NCBI RefSeq assembly: GCF_026686735.1
Contig: NZ_CP113432.1
Span: forward strand, 5,879,001 to 5,943,000
Source of the DNA: Pseudomonas triclosanedens
GTDB lineage: Bacteria; Pseudomonadota; Gammaproteobacteria; Pseudomonadales; Pseudomonadaceae
Length of the DNA: 64,000 nt
Reading direction: 5' to 3'
In this document: positions 36,539 to 44,710 of the stretch, piece after piece
Layout of the letters: each line of letters opens with the position of its first letter
How positions within the stretch are numbered: position 1 is the first letter of the stretch
Position numbers and translations under genes: made by a program
The notes under the pieces: generated by a model
What the model was told of the DNA's origin: nothing
Seen by the model: the letters and a program-made list of their open reading frames with translations, nothing else
Database searches by the model: none

Positions 36539-37533
36539 AGCGGGTACGCCCTGCTCATGCCCAGCGCGCCGGACTCGCCGTCACGGATGGCACGCAGCAG
36601 CAGTTCAAGGCGCCCCTCGCGGCCGTGCCGGCGGGCGAAAAAGTGCAAAAGGCGCAGGAACACCCAGCGGTTGAAGCGGTACATCAGCGGCGAGCGCACC
36701 CAGAGGTTCTTGTCGAACCACGCCTGGTTGCGTGCGGCGTAGTACGCGCGCAGATCGGAGCTGCCCAGCAGGTAGGTTTCATAGATGTTCGAGGTGCGCT
36801 CCTTGATGTTCCAGGAGTGTTCCAGGTCGTCCAGCCCGGCCTCGGGCACGAGGTACAGGTGCCCGCCCGTGGCGTTGATACGGAAGGTGTATTCGGTGTC
36901 GTCCGCATACAGCACCAGCTCTCGGCGCGGCAGGCCGATGCGCTCGATCAGTTGCCGGTGCGCCAGCAGCCCGCCGTAGTAGGCGAATGGCAACTCCAGC
37001 AGCGGCGCCACCGGGCGCGGGCGCGGCCTGCCCCACGGGGTACGGCGCCAGAGCTTGTAAGGCAACTGGTGGACATGGAAACCGAAATAGCTGGAGCGCG
37101 GCGGCGTAATGAAGCGGCTCGGCACCCCGGCGACGACGTCGGCCTGATGTTCCGGGCGAAAGCCCAGTACCGCCGTACGGTCGGCGCCGTGGTGCTGCAC
37201 GCACTCCAGCAGACGCTGCTTGAGCAGAGGGAACGAGCCCGGCGCCGGCGCGTTGTCGTCGTCCATCAGCCAGATGTATTCGCAACCGGTCTTGAGCGCC
37301 GCCTCGATGCCCACGCAGTAGCCGTTGGCCGAGCCGGTGTTGCTGTCCAGTTCGATCACCTGCACGCGGTTGGGCCAGAGCATGAACAACTGGTCCAGCT
37401 CGGCCACCGAGGCGTTGCTGACGACGATGGCGCAAGCGATGTCCTTCTCGCGGAAGGCGCGCGCCAGCAGCTCTTCCAGGTACTCCAGGCGGTCGCCGTA
37501 GGTCAGCGTCACCAGCACGGTCGATGCGGTCAT
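36535..37533 (-). CDS. family-2 glycosyltransferase, rhamnosyl/galactofuranosyl-like
   Basis: A 332-residue GT-A enzyme. ATG 37533 (MTASTVLVTLTYGDRLEYL) follows a GGAGAG site; longer starts would overlap the rfaH-like gene. The donor-binding DxD region reads WLMDDDNAPAP (about 89-99), preceded by NTGSANGYCVGIEAAL, a combination typical of GlfT/rhamnosyltransferase-type GT2 enzymes. It is soluble or peripherally attached and probably adds a sugar to the undecaprenyl-linked unit. Stop and next start overlap as ATGA. The donor is unknown. Confidence 0.86.
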   Translation of the reverse strand: MTASTVLVTLTYGDRLEYLEELLARAFREKDIACAIVVSNASVAELDQLFMLWPNRVQVIELDSNTGSANGYCVGIEAALKTGCEYIWLMDDDNAPAPGSFPLLKQRLLECVQHHGADRTAVLGFRPEHQADVVAGVPSRFITPPRSSYFGFHVHQLPYKLWRRTPWGRPRPRPVAPLLELPFAYYGGLLAHRQLIERIGLPRRELVLYADDTEYTFRINATGGHLYLVPEAGLDDLEHSWNIKERTSNIYETYLLGSSDLRAYYAARNQAWFDKNLWVRSPLMYRFNRWVFLRLLHFFARRHGREGRLELLLRAIRDGESGALGMSRAYPL

Positions 37534-37567
37534 GATGCGGGGCTCTCCTTCGTCCTTCATCGGGCGC

Positions 37568-38074
37568 TCAGGCCCGCCATCCTTCGCCATCGGCCGCCGA
37601 AAGACGGCTCAGTGGCACACGCACGCGCTGCTCGCGCTGCAGCAGGTTGAGCAGGATCAGCGCGCGCTCGGCGCCGTCGTCGCAGAGGAAGATCGCGTCC
37701 ACTTCGCAGGCACCGGCGCAACGCACCCGCACCGTCTGCCCATGCTGGAAGCGCGAGGCCGGACGCTCGGGCAGCGCCAGCAGACGCCGGCGGATGTCCT
37801 CCACCAGCTCGTCGGCCACCGGCAAGGGCTGCGGGCCGAAGCTGACGATGCGCGACACCCCCCGGGTGGAACGGATCGGGAACCAGTTGTCGTGCTGCTG
37901 ATCCAGGCGGATGAACAGGTAGCCGGGGAACAGCGGCTGCGGCCGCGCGCCCTGCCCCACCACCGGGCGGTAGCAGGCGAAGCCCTGGCGCGCCAGGTTC
38001 TCTTCGGCGCGCAGCTCCTGGTGCGGTTTGGTCTGGATCAGGTACCAGCGGTGCAGCGGTTCGGTGGCGCTCAT
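37568..38074 (-). CDS. rfaH-like: RfaH/NusG-family transcription antiterminator
   Basis: A 168-residue NusG paralogue. The NGN domain shows RWYLIQTKPHQELRAEENLARQGFACYRPV (9-38) and the polymerase-contacting LFPGYLFIRLD (about 48-58). The C-terminal KOW-type domain carries GQTVRVRCAGACEVDAIF (about 112-129) and ends RVRVPLSRLSA. RfaH proteins load on RNA polymerase at ops DNA elements and stop premature termination in long surface-polysaccharide operons. Two ops-like elements occur in this operon's own leader (46654 and 46741), so the protein probably acts on its own operon. Its ATG overlaps the WbqC-like gene by 4 bp. Confidence 0.9.
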   Translation of the reverse strand: MSATEPLHRWYLIQTKPHQELRAEENLARQGFACYRPVVGQGARPQPLFPGYLFIRLDQQHDNWFPIRSTRGVSRIVSFGPQPLPVADELVEDIRRRLLALPERPASRFQHGQTVRVRCAGACEVDAIFLCDDGAERALILLNLLQREQRVRVPLSRLSAADGEGWRA

Positions 38075-38832
38075 GATTCGTACTCCTCGACACCAGGCCG
38101 GACGACGACAGGGGACGGCGCCGGGCGATCGACGGAATAGCGGCCGAGCAGGCGCCGCATTTCGTCCGGCTGGTTGAACATCAGCACGTCGATGATCGAC
38201 AGGCTGGGCACGAAGTTGTCGTCGAACTGCCGGTAGCTGAACTCGTCCATGCGCAGGAAACGCAGCTCGACGCCGTGGGAATGGAAGACATCCGGCGAGT
38301 ACAGGTGCCGGCCGCCCTCGGGGTTCAGGTAGACATTGCCGCCGCTGCGCTTCACCACGTGGATCAAGCGCTGCTCGCGGTCGATGTCGCCGGCCAGGCC
38401 CATATCGGAGAACCGCGCTATCGGCGTATCGATCTCCAGGTAGCGGCAGATGCGCCGGATCGAATGCTCGGTGAAGTGCGCCAGGTTGCGCTCCGGGTTT
38501 TCGAGGATCTCCTCCACCAGCGGGAACACCTGCGCGTAGCACGGCGCCCGGTGGTAGGCGTGGCGGATGGTGTGCAGCAAGCGCTGGCTGGTGAGCCGCA
38601 TCTGCTCGCTGAGCAGCCTCTGGTTGATCGCCTGGCTGCGCGAACCCTGCTCCAGCGGCACGCTGAACTGCCACGGGCGACCACCGACCAGCAGCCGGTT
38701 GCGATTGATCCAGCCACGCCGGGTGTACTGCAGGCTGTCGCCGAGAATGAACAGGCTGCTGGCGGCGATCAGTTGGAAGTACCCCAGGTAGGGGAACAGG
38801 TACGGCTGCATCAGGCTGACGATGTGGACCAT
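38071..38832 (-). CDS. WbqC-family protein
   Basis: A 253-residue WbqC-like protein. The family signature is the N-terminal MVHIVSLMQPYLFPYLGYFQLIAASSLFILGDSLQYTRRGWINRNRL, with QPYxFPYxGYFQL and QYxRxxWxNRN. Members occur in O-antigen, capsule and exopolysaccharide loci, often near amino-sugar genes, and may transfer an amino acid or acyl group to amino sugars; no reaction is firmly known to me. ATG 38832 is the first start that keeps this motif intact. It follows the Wzc gene by 22 bp and overlaps the rfaH-like gene. Confidence 0.85.
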   Translation of the reverse strand: MVHIVSLMQPYLFPYLGYFQLIAASSLFILGDSLQYTRRGWINRNRLLVGGRPWQFSVPLEQGSRSQAINQRLLSEQMRLTSQRLLHTIRHAYHRAPCYAQVFPLVEEILENPERNLAHFTEHSIRRICRYLEIDTPIARFSDMGLAGDIDREQRLIHVVKRSGGNVYLNPEGGRHLYSPDVFHSHGVELRFLRMDEFSYRQFDDNFVPSLSIIDVLMFNQPDEMRRLLGRYSVDRPAPSPVVVRPGVEEYES

Positions 38833-38854
38833 GATTTCATCCCTGTTTCCGTTC

Positions 38855-41074
38855 TCAGTCCCGGTTGTCGTACCGGTAGGCGTAGGCACCGTAGTCGTAG
38901 GCGGCGGTCGAGGCCTTGCGCTTGACTCCATTGAGGATCGCGCCCTGCAGATGAATCCCGTTCTGCCCCAGGCGGCGGCGGGCGGTATCGATCTCGCTGG
39001 CCGGGCTCTGGCCGAAACGGGTGACCAGCAGGCAGATGCCGCACAGCCGGCCGACCAGCGCGGCGTCGGTCACCGCCAGCACCGGCGGGGTATCGACGAT
39101 CACCAGGTCGTACAGCGCCGAAGCGTCGCGCAGCAGTTGCGCGAAGTTCTCGTGCATCAGCAGCTCGGACGGATTGGGCGCGGCAAAGCCGCAGGAGATG
39201 AAGTCCAGCTCCGGCACTTCGGTCGGCAGGATCACCTCGCTCAGCGGGCGATGGGCGCTCAGTGCATCGGACAGGCCGTGGCGCGGCGTCAGGCCGAACA
39301 CGCGGTGCAGGTAGCCTTTGCGCATGTCGGCGTCGATCAGCAGGGTGCGCTGCCCGGACTGGGCGATGATCGCCGCCAGGTTGCTGGAGACGAACGACTT
39401 GCCCGCGCCCGGCGCCGGGCTGGTGAGCATCACCACGTTGTTGCGCGCTTCCAGCAGGGCGAAGTGCAGGTTGGTGCGCAGGCTGCGCAGCGCCTCGTTG
39501 GCGAGGTCGCCCGGATTCGCCGCGGCGAGCAGCTTGGGCGTATGCCCGGCGAGGTCGCCCTTGCGCTCCTTCTCCAGGCGCTCCTGCTGGCGCGAGTAGG
39601 GCACGGCGGCGAGCACCGACAGCCCGAGTTGCTCGATCGCTTCGGGGTTCTCCACGCCACGGTAGAACGCCTGGCGCAGGAACAGGATGCCCAGGGCGAG
39701 GCAGAAACCGAACAGGGTGGCGAGCAGCACGATGATCTTGCGCATCGGCTTGGCCGGTTGCTCGACGTTGGCCTGGGCAGTGTCGATCACCCGCACGTTG
39801 CCGATGGTGCCGGCGCGGATGATGTCCTGCTCCTGGGCCTTGTTCAGCAGGGAGGTGTAGGTCTGCCGGGTGACCTGCATGTCACGGGAGAGACGCAGCA
39901 GTTCCTGCTGGGTGGCCGGCAGGGTCTGGATGCGCTTCTGCAGTTGCTGCTTGCGCTCGTCGAGGCTGCTCATCTGCTTGAGCAGCGCCTGGTAGGCCGG
40001 GTGGCTCGGGGTGTAGAGGCGGTCGTACTCGGCACGCTTGAGCTTGAGCTCGGACAACTGGTTGTCGATGCCCACCACCTGATCCAGCACGCCGCGGGTC
40101 TCGACACTGATATCGGCAGACTTGGCGCTGGTCTGGTAGGCGTTGTAGGCGGCCTCGGCGCGCTCCAGCTCCAGGCGAACAACCGGCAGTTGCGAGCGCA
40201 GGAACTGCAGGCGCTGGGACGCTTCGGCGGAACTGCGCTCGACGTTCTGCAGCACATAAAGGTGGCTGATCTTGTCGAGGATGCGGTCGGCCTGCTGCGG
40301 ATCGGGATCCTCCAGGGTCAGGTAGACGATGCCCGAGTCCTTGCCGGCCTCACCGACCTTGAGCAGCTTCTGGTAACCCAGGGTGGTGGTCAGCAGGCGA
40401 TTGCGGGTGAGCACGAACTCGGTACCCGGACGGGCCACCAGCTCATCCACCTCGATGGTGAACCCCTTCTCGATGATGGTCTTGCTCAACTGGCCGCGCA
40501 GAAGCAGCTCACCGTCGGCATTGAGCAGGTGGTACGCATCGCCGCCGTCGGCGACCAGGGTGAGCGGCTCGCCCAGGTACTCCTCCGGCACGTCCAGTTG
40601 GAACACCTTGATCTGCTCGCCACCCCAGCCATACGAGTCCAGGCCGAGCCACGGCGTGGCGAGGGTCTGGTCCGGCGCCGGCTTGAAGCGCCGCGCCAGG
40701 TAGTCGCCCACCAGAGGCAGGTGCCTGGGCTTGGCGACGATGTCGAGCTTGAGCAGCTCGACCGCCTTGCCGAGCACCGCGCGCGACTTCAGCAGTTCGA
40801 TCTCGGTGGCCGCGAGTGACACCGAGTCGGGCCGGTTGATGACCTCGGGCGTACCGTTCAGGCCGTTCTTCTTCTGCTCGATCTGGATCATCGCCCCCGA
40901 TACGTAGATCGGGGTGGCGACCACCGCATAGAAGATGCCGAGAACGGCGAACAGCCCGGTCACGGCGATGATCATCTTCTTGTGGTCGAACAGCAGGCGC
41001 AGCAGGCCGGCGACGTCGATACGGGTGTCCTGGAAGGTTTCCAGGGACGAGCGGGGCATGACACTCATGGACAT
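38855..41074 (-). CDS. Wzc-type polysaccharide copolymerase and tyrosine autokinase
   Basis: A 739-residue bacterial tyrosine kinase. An N-terminal Wzz domain (about 15-130) has helix one in MIIAVTGLFAVLGIFYAVVA, followed by a long periplasmic coiled coil (about 270-430) and a second helix (about 447-465, KIIVLLATLFGFCLALGI). The cytosolic kinase has Walker A PAPGAGKS (about 553-560), Walker A' LLIDADMR, Walker B LVIVDTPPV and a tyrosine-rich tail YDYGAYAYRYDNRD. Phosphorylation cycling of the tail controls chain length and export through the Wza channel. ATG 41074 lies only 4 bases from GGAGG; ATG 41068 is an equally plausible start. Confidence 0.93.
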   Translation of the reverse strand: MSMSVMPRSSLETFQDTRIDVAGLLRLLFDHKKMIIAVTGLFAVLGIFYAVVATPIYVSGAMIQIEQKKNGLNGTPEVINRPDSVSLAATEIELLKSRAVLGKAVELLKLDIVAKPRHLPLVGDYLARRFKPAPDQTLATPWLGLDSYGWGGEQIKVFQLDVPEEYLGEPLTLVADGGDAYHLLNADGELLLRGQLSKTIIEKGFTIEVDELVARPGTEFVLTRNRLLTTTLGYQKLLKVGEAGKDSGIVYLTLEDPDPQQADRILDKISHLYVLQNVERSSAEASQRLQFLRSQLPVVRLELERAEAAYNAYQTSAKSADISVETRGVLDQVVGIDNQLSELKLKRAEYDRLYTPSHPAYQALLKQMSSLDERKQQLQKRIQTLPATQQELLRLSRDMQVTRQTYTSLLNKAQEQDIIRAGTIGNVRVIDTAQANVEQPAKPMRKIIVLLATLFGFCLALGILFLRQAFYRGVENPEAIEQLGLSVLAAVPYSRQQERLEKERKGDLAGHTPKLLAAANPGDLANEALRSLRTNLHFALLEARNNVVMLTSPAPGAGKSFVSSNLAAIIAQSGQRTLLIDADMRKGYLHRVFGLTPRHGLSDALSAHRPLSEVILPTEVPELDFISCGFAAPNPSELLMHENFAQLLRDASALYDLVIVDTPPVLAVTDAALVGRLCGICLLVTRFGQSPASEIDTARRRLGQNGIHLQGAILNGVKRKASTAAYDYGAYAYRYDNRD

Positions 41075-41099
41075 CCATCCTCCAGTGAGGCGGCGCGGC

Positions 41100-42029
41100 T
41101 CAGCGCGCCTGAATCGGGTTCAGCCGCTTGAGCAGGTTCATTCCGTGATTGCCGACCAGCAGCAGGAACGCCTCGATCTTGCGCGGCAGCGGAATCGAGG
41201 CCATCGACAGGCGGCAGACCTGGACCAGGAAGTACTCGTTGAGCGCCCGGTCACCGATGCGCTGGTAGTAGCGCGCCAGGCAGTAGTAGGTGTGCAGGGT
41301 CATCTGTTGCTGCACGCGATCGGCCTGCATGGAGAAAATGCCGCCCTTGTGCACGCGGTAGGCAGCCGGGCGGATTTCGCCAAGGAACTTGCCCTTGCCG
41401 TAGGCTCCCAGCAGCGACCACCAGCAGAGGTCGACCATGCGTGTGGTGAGCAGCTCCGCGGGCATCTCGGTGAGGACGTTGCGAAAGCAGGTAGTCAGCG
41501 TGGAAATCGGCCGCGCCTGTTGCAGCTCCAGGCGGCTGGCATCGCGGCGGAACTTGCCGGTGAGCTGTTGCGGCTTGAGCACGCCGTCCTCGTTGAAGGT
41601 GTAGGCGTCGTGATAGGTGATCACGTAGTCCGGGTTTCTTTCGAGGAAGTCGACCTGGATCTGGAGCTTGCGCGGATCGGTCCAGAAGTCGTCGCCCTCG
41701 CAGTAGGCGATGTAGCGGCCGCGTGCCTTGCGGAATACCGGCAGGCCGTGGGAAAGGCCCTTGGAGTACTGATTTTCCTTGTGGAAGATCGGCTTGATGA
41801 TGTGCGGGTAGCGCGCGGCGTAGTCGGCGATCACCTCGGCGGTGCCGTCGGTGGAGGCGTCATCGTTGACCAGCACCTCGAAGCGGAAGTCGGTGACTTG
41901 TTCGAGGAAGCTGTCCAGCGTGCGGCCGATGTAGTTCACCTGGTTGTAGGCCAGGCACACGACGCTCAGCAGTGGTTCGGGGGCTTCCGGCCAGTTGGAG
42001 AGGATCTGCAGCTCTGAGCGGATATCCAT
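41100..42029 (-). CDS. family-2 glycosyltransferase
   Basis: A 309-residue GT-A glycosyltransferase of family GT2. The start ATG 42029 gives MDIRSELQILSNWPEAPEPLLSVVCLAYNQVNYIGRTL, followed by the nucleotide-sugar motif FEVLVNDDASTDGTAEVI (about 50-66) and the metal-binding CEGDDFWTDPRK (about 109-120). The C-terminal part is helical with an amphipathic RLSMASIPLPRKIEAFLLL. It resembles WcaA/EpsE-like transferases that extend lipid-linked units at the inner face of the membrane. It sits between the Wzx and Wzc genes, 2 bp from the Wzx stop, so it is part of the same message. Sugar specificity is unknown. Confidence 0.87.
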   Translation of the reverse strand: MDIRSELQILSNWPEAPEPLLSVVCLAYNQVNYIGRTLDSFLEQVTDFRFEVLVNDDASTDGTAEVIADYAARYPHIIKPIFHKENQYSKGLSHGLPVFRKARGRYIAYCEGDDFWTDPRKLQIQVDFLERNPDYVITYHDAYTFNEDGVLKPQQLTGKFRRDASRLELQQARPISTLTTCFRNVLTEMPAELLTTRMVDLCWWSLLGAYGKGKFLGEIRPAAYRVHKGGIFSMQADRVQQQMTLHTYYCLARYYQRIGDRALNEYFLVQVCRLSMASIPLPRKIEAFLLLVGNHGMNLLKRLNPIQAR

Positions 42030-42031
42030 GT

Positions 42032-43561
42032 CTAGACACTCGGCTTGTGGGACGGTTTGAACAGGCGCAGCAACGCCGGAGCGGAGCCGACGCCCACCAG
42101 GAACAGGGTGATCAGGCCGCAGGTGGCCAGCGCCAGCAGCAGCGACAGACGCCCGCCGGAGCGGGCCAGCAGCGCGTAGAAGGGTTCGCTGAGCAGCAGG
42201 CCGGCGACGCTCAGCGCAGCGATCTGCAGGGTGTCGCGCAGCCACGGGGCATGCAGGTCGTCACCGAAGCTGCGATGCACGATCGCCGGCCAGATCAGGA
42301 AGGCCACCAGGCGCAGGCCAAACCAGCACAGCGCGACGCCGACCACGCCGAACAGGTAGGCGCTGGCGATCACCAGAGGGATGCTCACCAGGGCGGAAAC
42401 CACGCTGTACCAGACGTGCATGCGCAGTTGGCCGTGGGCGTACTGGAGGTAGAACTGGAAGCTGCCGACCGCCATCAGGCCTGCGCCGAGCACATACCAG
42501 ACCAGCACCGGCCGGCACCAGCGCGCGGCCTCGGCGTCGCCACTCCAGGCGAGGATCAGGTCGTGGCCGTGGGCGGCGATCACCGCCACCATCGGGAACA
42601 TCAGCACGCAGACGAAGCGGTTGGCGTTCAGGTAGAGCTGCTGCATGTCGGCGTGGCGGCCCTCGGCGACCAGCATGGTCATGCGCGGCAGCAGGCCCTG
42701 CGCCAGCGGGTTGACCAGGCTGAGGATGCCGCCGCTGACCAGCGCCACCAGCGAGAAGTAACCGTAGTCGCGCAGCGGCAGCAGGCTCGACAGCAGTACC
42801 TTGTCCAACTGGGTGAGGACGATCCACAGGCCCGAAGTGAAGAACATGCCCAGGGCGAACGGCAGAACCGGGCGCAGTGTGTCCCAGCAGAAGCGGGTCA
42901 GCAGGCGCACGTCCATCCACAGGTAGGCCTTGCCGCCCAGCAGCAGGGTTTCCAGCAGCGACACCGCGACCTGGAATTCGAAGAACACCAGTGGGTCCTG
43001 GCTCACCTCGGCCACCAGGAACAGGCCACCGAAGTAGCGCAGGGTCGTGATGAAAACGTTGATCCCGTTGATCCAGCCGTGCAGCTCCAGCCCCTGCAGC
43101 GCACTGCGGTAGAGGGTGCCGTACAGGCGCAGGGCAACCAGCAGTCCCATCAGGCTGACGCACTGCGCGACCAGTTGCGGGCTGAGGGTCTGGACGTTCA
43201 GCCAGTGGCCGGCGATCCAGCCGCTGCCGGCGTACACCGCCAGGCTGCTGAGCAGCGTCAGCGGCAGCAGGATCAGCTCGAAGGAACGCAGCAGGCTCGC
43301 CTGGCTGTATGCCTCGCCCTGCATGCCCCGGCCGTGGGCGACCTGCCGCACCAGCGCCGGCGAGAGGCCGACGTCGAGCAGCAGGAGCCAGGTCTGCAGC
43401 ACCGCGAAGAAGCCGATCAGGCCATACGCCTCCGCCCCCAGGTGGCCGAGGTAGAACGGCTGGATCAGGATGCCGATGACGATCGCGTACGCCTGCCCCG
43501 TGTAGTTCAGCAGGGTGTTGCGGATCATCGACAGCGACCGCTTTCGCGCCATGATCGACAT
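42032..43561 (-). CDS. Wzx-type polysaccharide flippase (MOP superfamily)
   Basis: A 509-residue membrane protein with about 12-14 predicted helices and the usual N-terminal feature of polysaccharide flippases (NTLLNYTGQAYAIVIGILIQPFYLGHLGAEAYGLIGFF). It would carry the undecaprenyl-diphosphate-linked repeat unit across the inner membrane for polymerisation by the Wzy-like domain encoded at 32.7-35.3 kb. The ATG at 43561 lies 2 bp beyond the aminotransferase stop; the MARK start at 43552 is an alternative. The charged loops between helices (for example ARQVAHGRGMQGEAYSQA-like VRQVAHGRGMQG) are normal for the family. Substrate unknown. Confidence 0.9.
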   Translation of the reverse strand: MSIMARKRSLSMIRNTLLNYTGQAYAIVIGILIQPFYLGHLGAEAYGLIGFFAVLQTWLLLLDVGLSPALVRQVAHGRGMQGEAYSQASLLRSFELILLPLTLLSSLAVYAGSGWIAGHWLNVQTLSPQLVAQCVSLMGLLVALRLYGTLYRSALQGLELHGWINGINVFITTLRYFGGLFLVAEVSQDPLVFFEFQVAVSLLETLLLGGKAYLWMDVRLLTRFCWDTLRPVLPFALGMFFTSGLWIVLTQLDKVLLSSLLPLRDYGYFSLVALVSGGILSLVNPLAQGLLPRMTMLVAEGRHADMQQLYLNANRFVCVLMFPMVAVIAAHGHDLILAWSGDAEAARWCRPVLVWYVLGAGLMAVGSFQFYLQYAHGQLRMHVWYSVVSALVSIPLVIASAYLFGVVGVALCWFGLRLVAFLIWPAIVHRSFGDDLHAPWLRDTLQIAALSVAGLLLSEPFYALLARSGGRLSLLLALATCGLITLFLVGVGSAPALLRLFKPSHKPSV

Positions 43562-43562
43562 C

Positions 43563-44657
43563 TCAAACCGCCTCGGCGACCCGGCCGCTTTCCATCAGCA
43601 GCACATCGATCACCGCGCGCTGTACCTCCTGCGGCAGACTCGGATAGAGCGGCAGGCAGAGGATGCGCTGGCTGAGTTCGCGGGAAAGCTGCTGAGGCTG
43701 CTGCGGCGCCAGGTAGTCGAGGGTGTCCAGCGACGGGTAGAAGTAGCGCCGAGGATTGACCCCGACGGCATTCAGGGCGGCCCGCACGCGCAGTACCTGC
43801 TCCTCGTCGCGCAGGCCGATCGGGTAGTAGCTGTTGTTCTGTCGCGCGCCCGCCTGCACGATCTGCAGGTCGTAGTAACCGCCCAGAGCGGCGGTGTAGC
43901 GCGCGGCGATCTCCTCGCGCTGGGCAAGGATGGTCTCGATGTCGTCCAGCACGCACAGGCCCATCGCGGCGGAGAACTCGTTGAGTTTGGCGTTGATTCC
44001 CAGGCCGACGATCTTGTCCACGTCGGCGATGCCGAAGTTGCACATCAGGCGGATCTGCCGGGCCAGGTCGTCGTCGGAGGTGACGATGGCGCCGCCCTCG
44101 ATGGTATGGAACAGCTTGGTGGCGTGGAAGCTCAGGGTGCTCACGTCGCCCCAGGCCAGCACAGAGCGGTCGCGGTAGCGCGAACCGAAGGCATGGGCGC
44201 CGTCGTAGATCACCTTCAACCGGTTACGCTGCGCCACCGCCTGGATTTCCTCCACGGCGCAGGGGTTGCCGAACACGTGGGTGGCAACGATGGCGCTGGT
44301 GTCCGGCGCCAGGCTGGCTTCGATCAGTTGTGGGTCGAGGTTCCAGGTTTGCGCATCGATATCGGCGAAACGCGGCCGGATGCTTTCCCATTGCAGCGTG
44401 CTGCTGGTGGCGACGAAGCTGAACGGTGTGGTCACCGCGCTGCCGGTGACGCCCAGCGCGCGGTACGCGACCTGCAGGGCGATGGTGCCGTTGCAGGTGA
44501 GGATCACATGGCGCACACCCAGGTAGTCCTGCAGGCGCTCTTCCAGCTCGGTGACACAGGGGCCGTGGTTGGTGATCCAGCCCGAGGCATAGATCTTTTC
44601 CACGTACGCCTTGAACTTCTCCAGATCACCCAGATAAGTCTTGGTCACATTGATCAC
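43563..44657 (-). CDS. DegT/DnrJ/EryC1-family sugar aminotransferase
   Basis: A 364-residue PLP enzyme that aminates a keto-dideoxy nucleotide sugar. No ATG gives the conserved N-terminus; GTG 44657 with an upstream AGAGGGA site gives MINVTKTYLGDLEKF. The catalytic Lys is K181 in SFHATKLFHTIEGG and D152 in IYDGAHAFG contacts the PLP ring. Motif GWITNHGPCVTELEERL and HVFGNPC resemble VioA-like enzymes that make dTDP-4-amino-4,6-dideoxyglucose, which would fit the RmlA gene in this operon; FdtB/QdtB-like 3-amination is the alternative. It lies between the oxidoreductase and Wzx genes. Confidence 0.88.
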   Translation of the reverse strand: MINVTKTYLGDLEKFKAYVEKIYASGWITNHGPCVTELEERLQDYLGVRHVILTCNGTIALQVAYRALGVTGSAVTTPFSFVATSSTLQWESIRPRFADIDAQTWNLDPQLIEASLAPDTSAIVATHVFGNPCAVEEIQAVAQRNRLKVIYDGAHAFGSRYRDRSVLAWGDVSTLSFHATKLFHTIEGGAIVTSDDDLARQIRLMCNFGIADVDKIVGLGINAKLNEFSAAMGLCVLDDIETILAQREEIAARYTAALGGYYDLQIVQAGARQNNSYYPIGLRDEEQVLRVRAALNAVGVNPRRYFYPSLDTLDYLAPQQPQQLSRELSQRILCLPLYPSLPQEVQRAVIDVLLMESGRVAEAV

Positions 44658-44710
44658 GGTCGCATCCCTCTGATGAATGGAAATTCCATCGCTGGCGGCT
44701 GGCGTGCCGC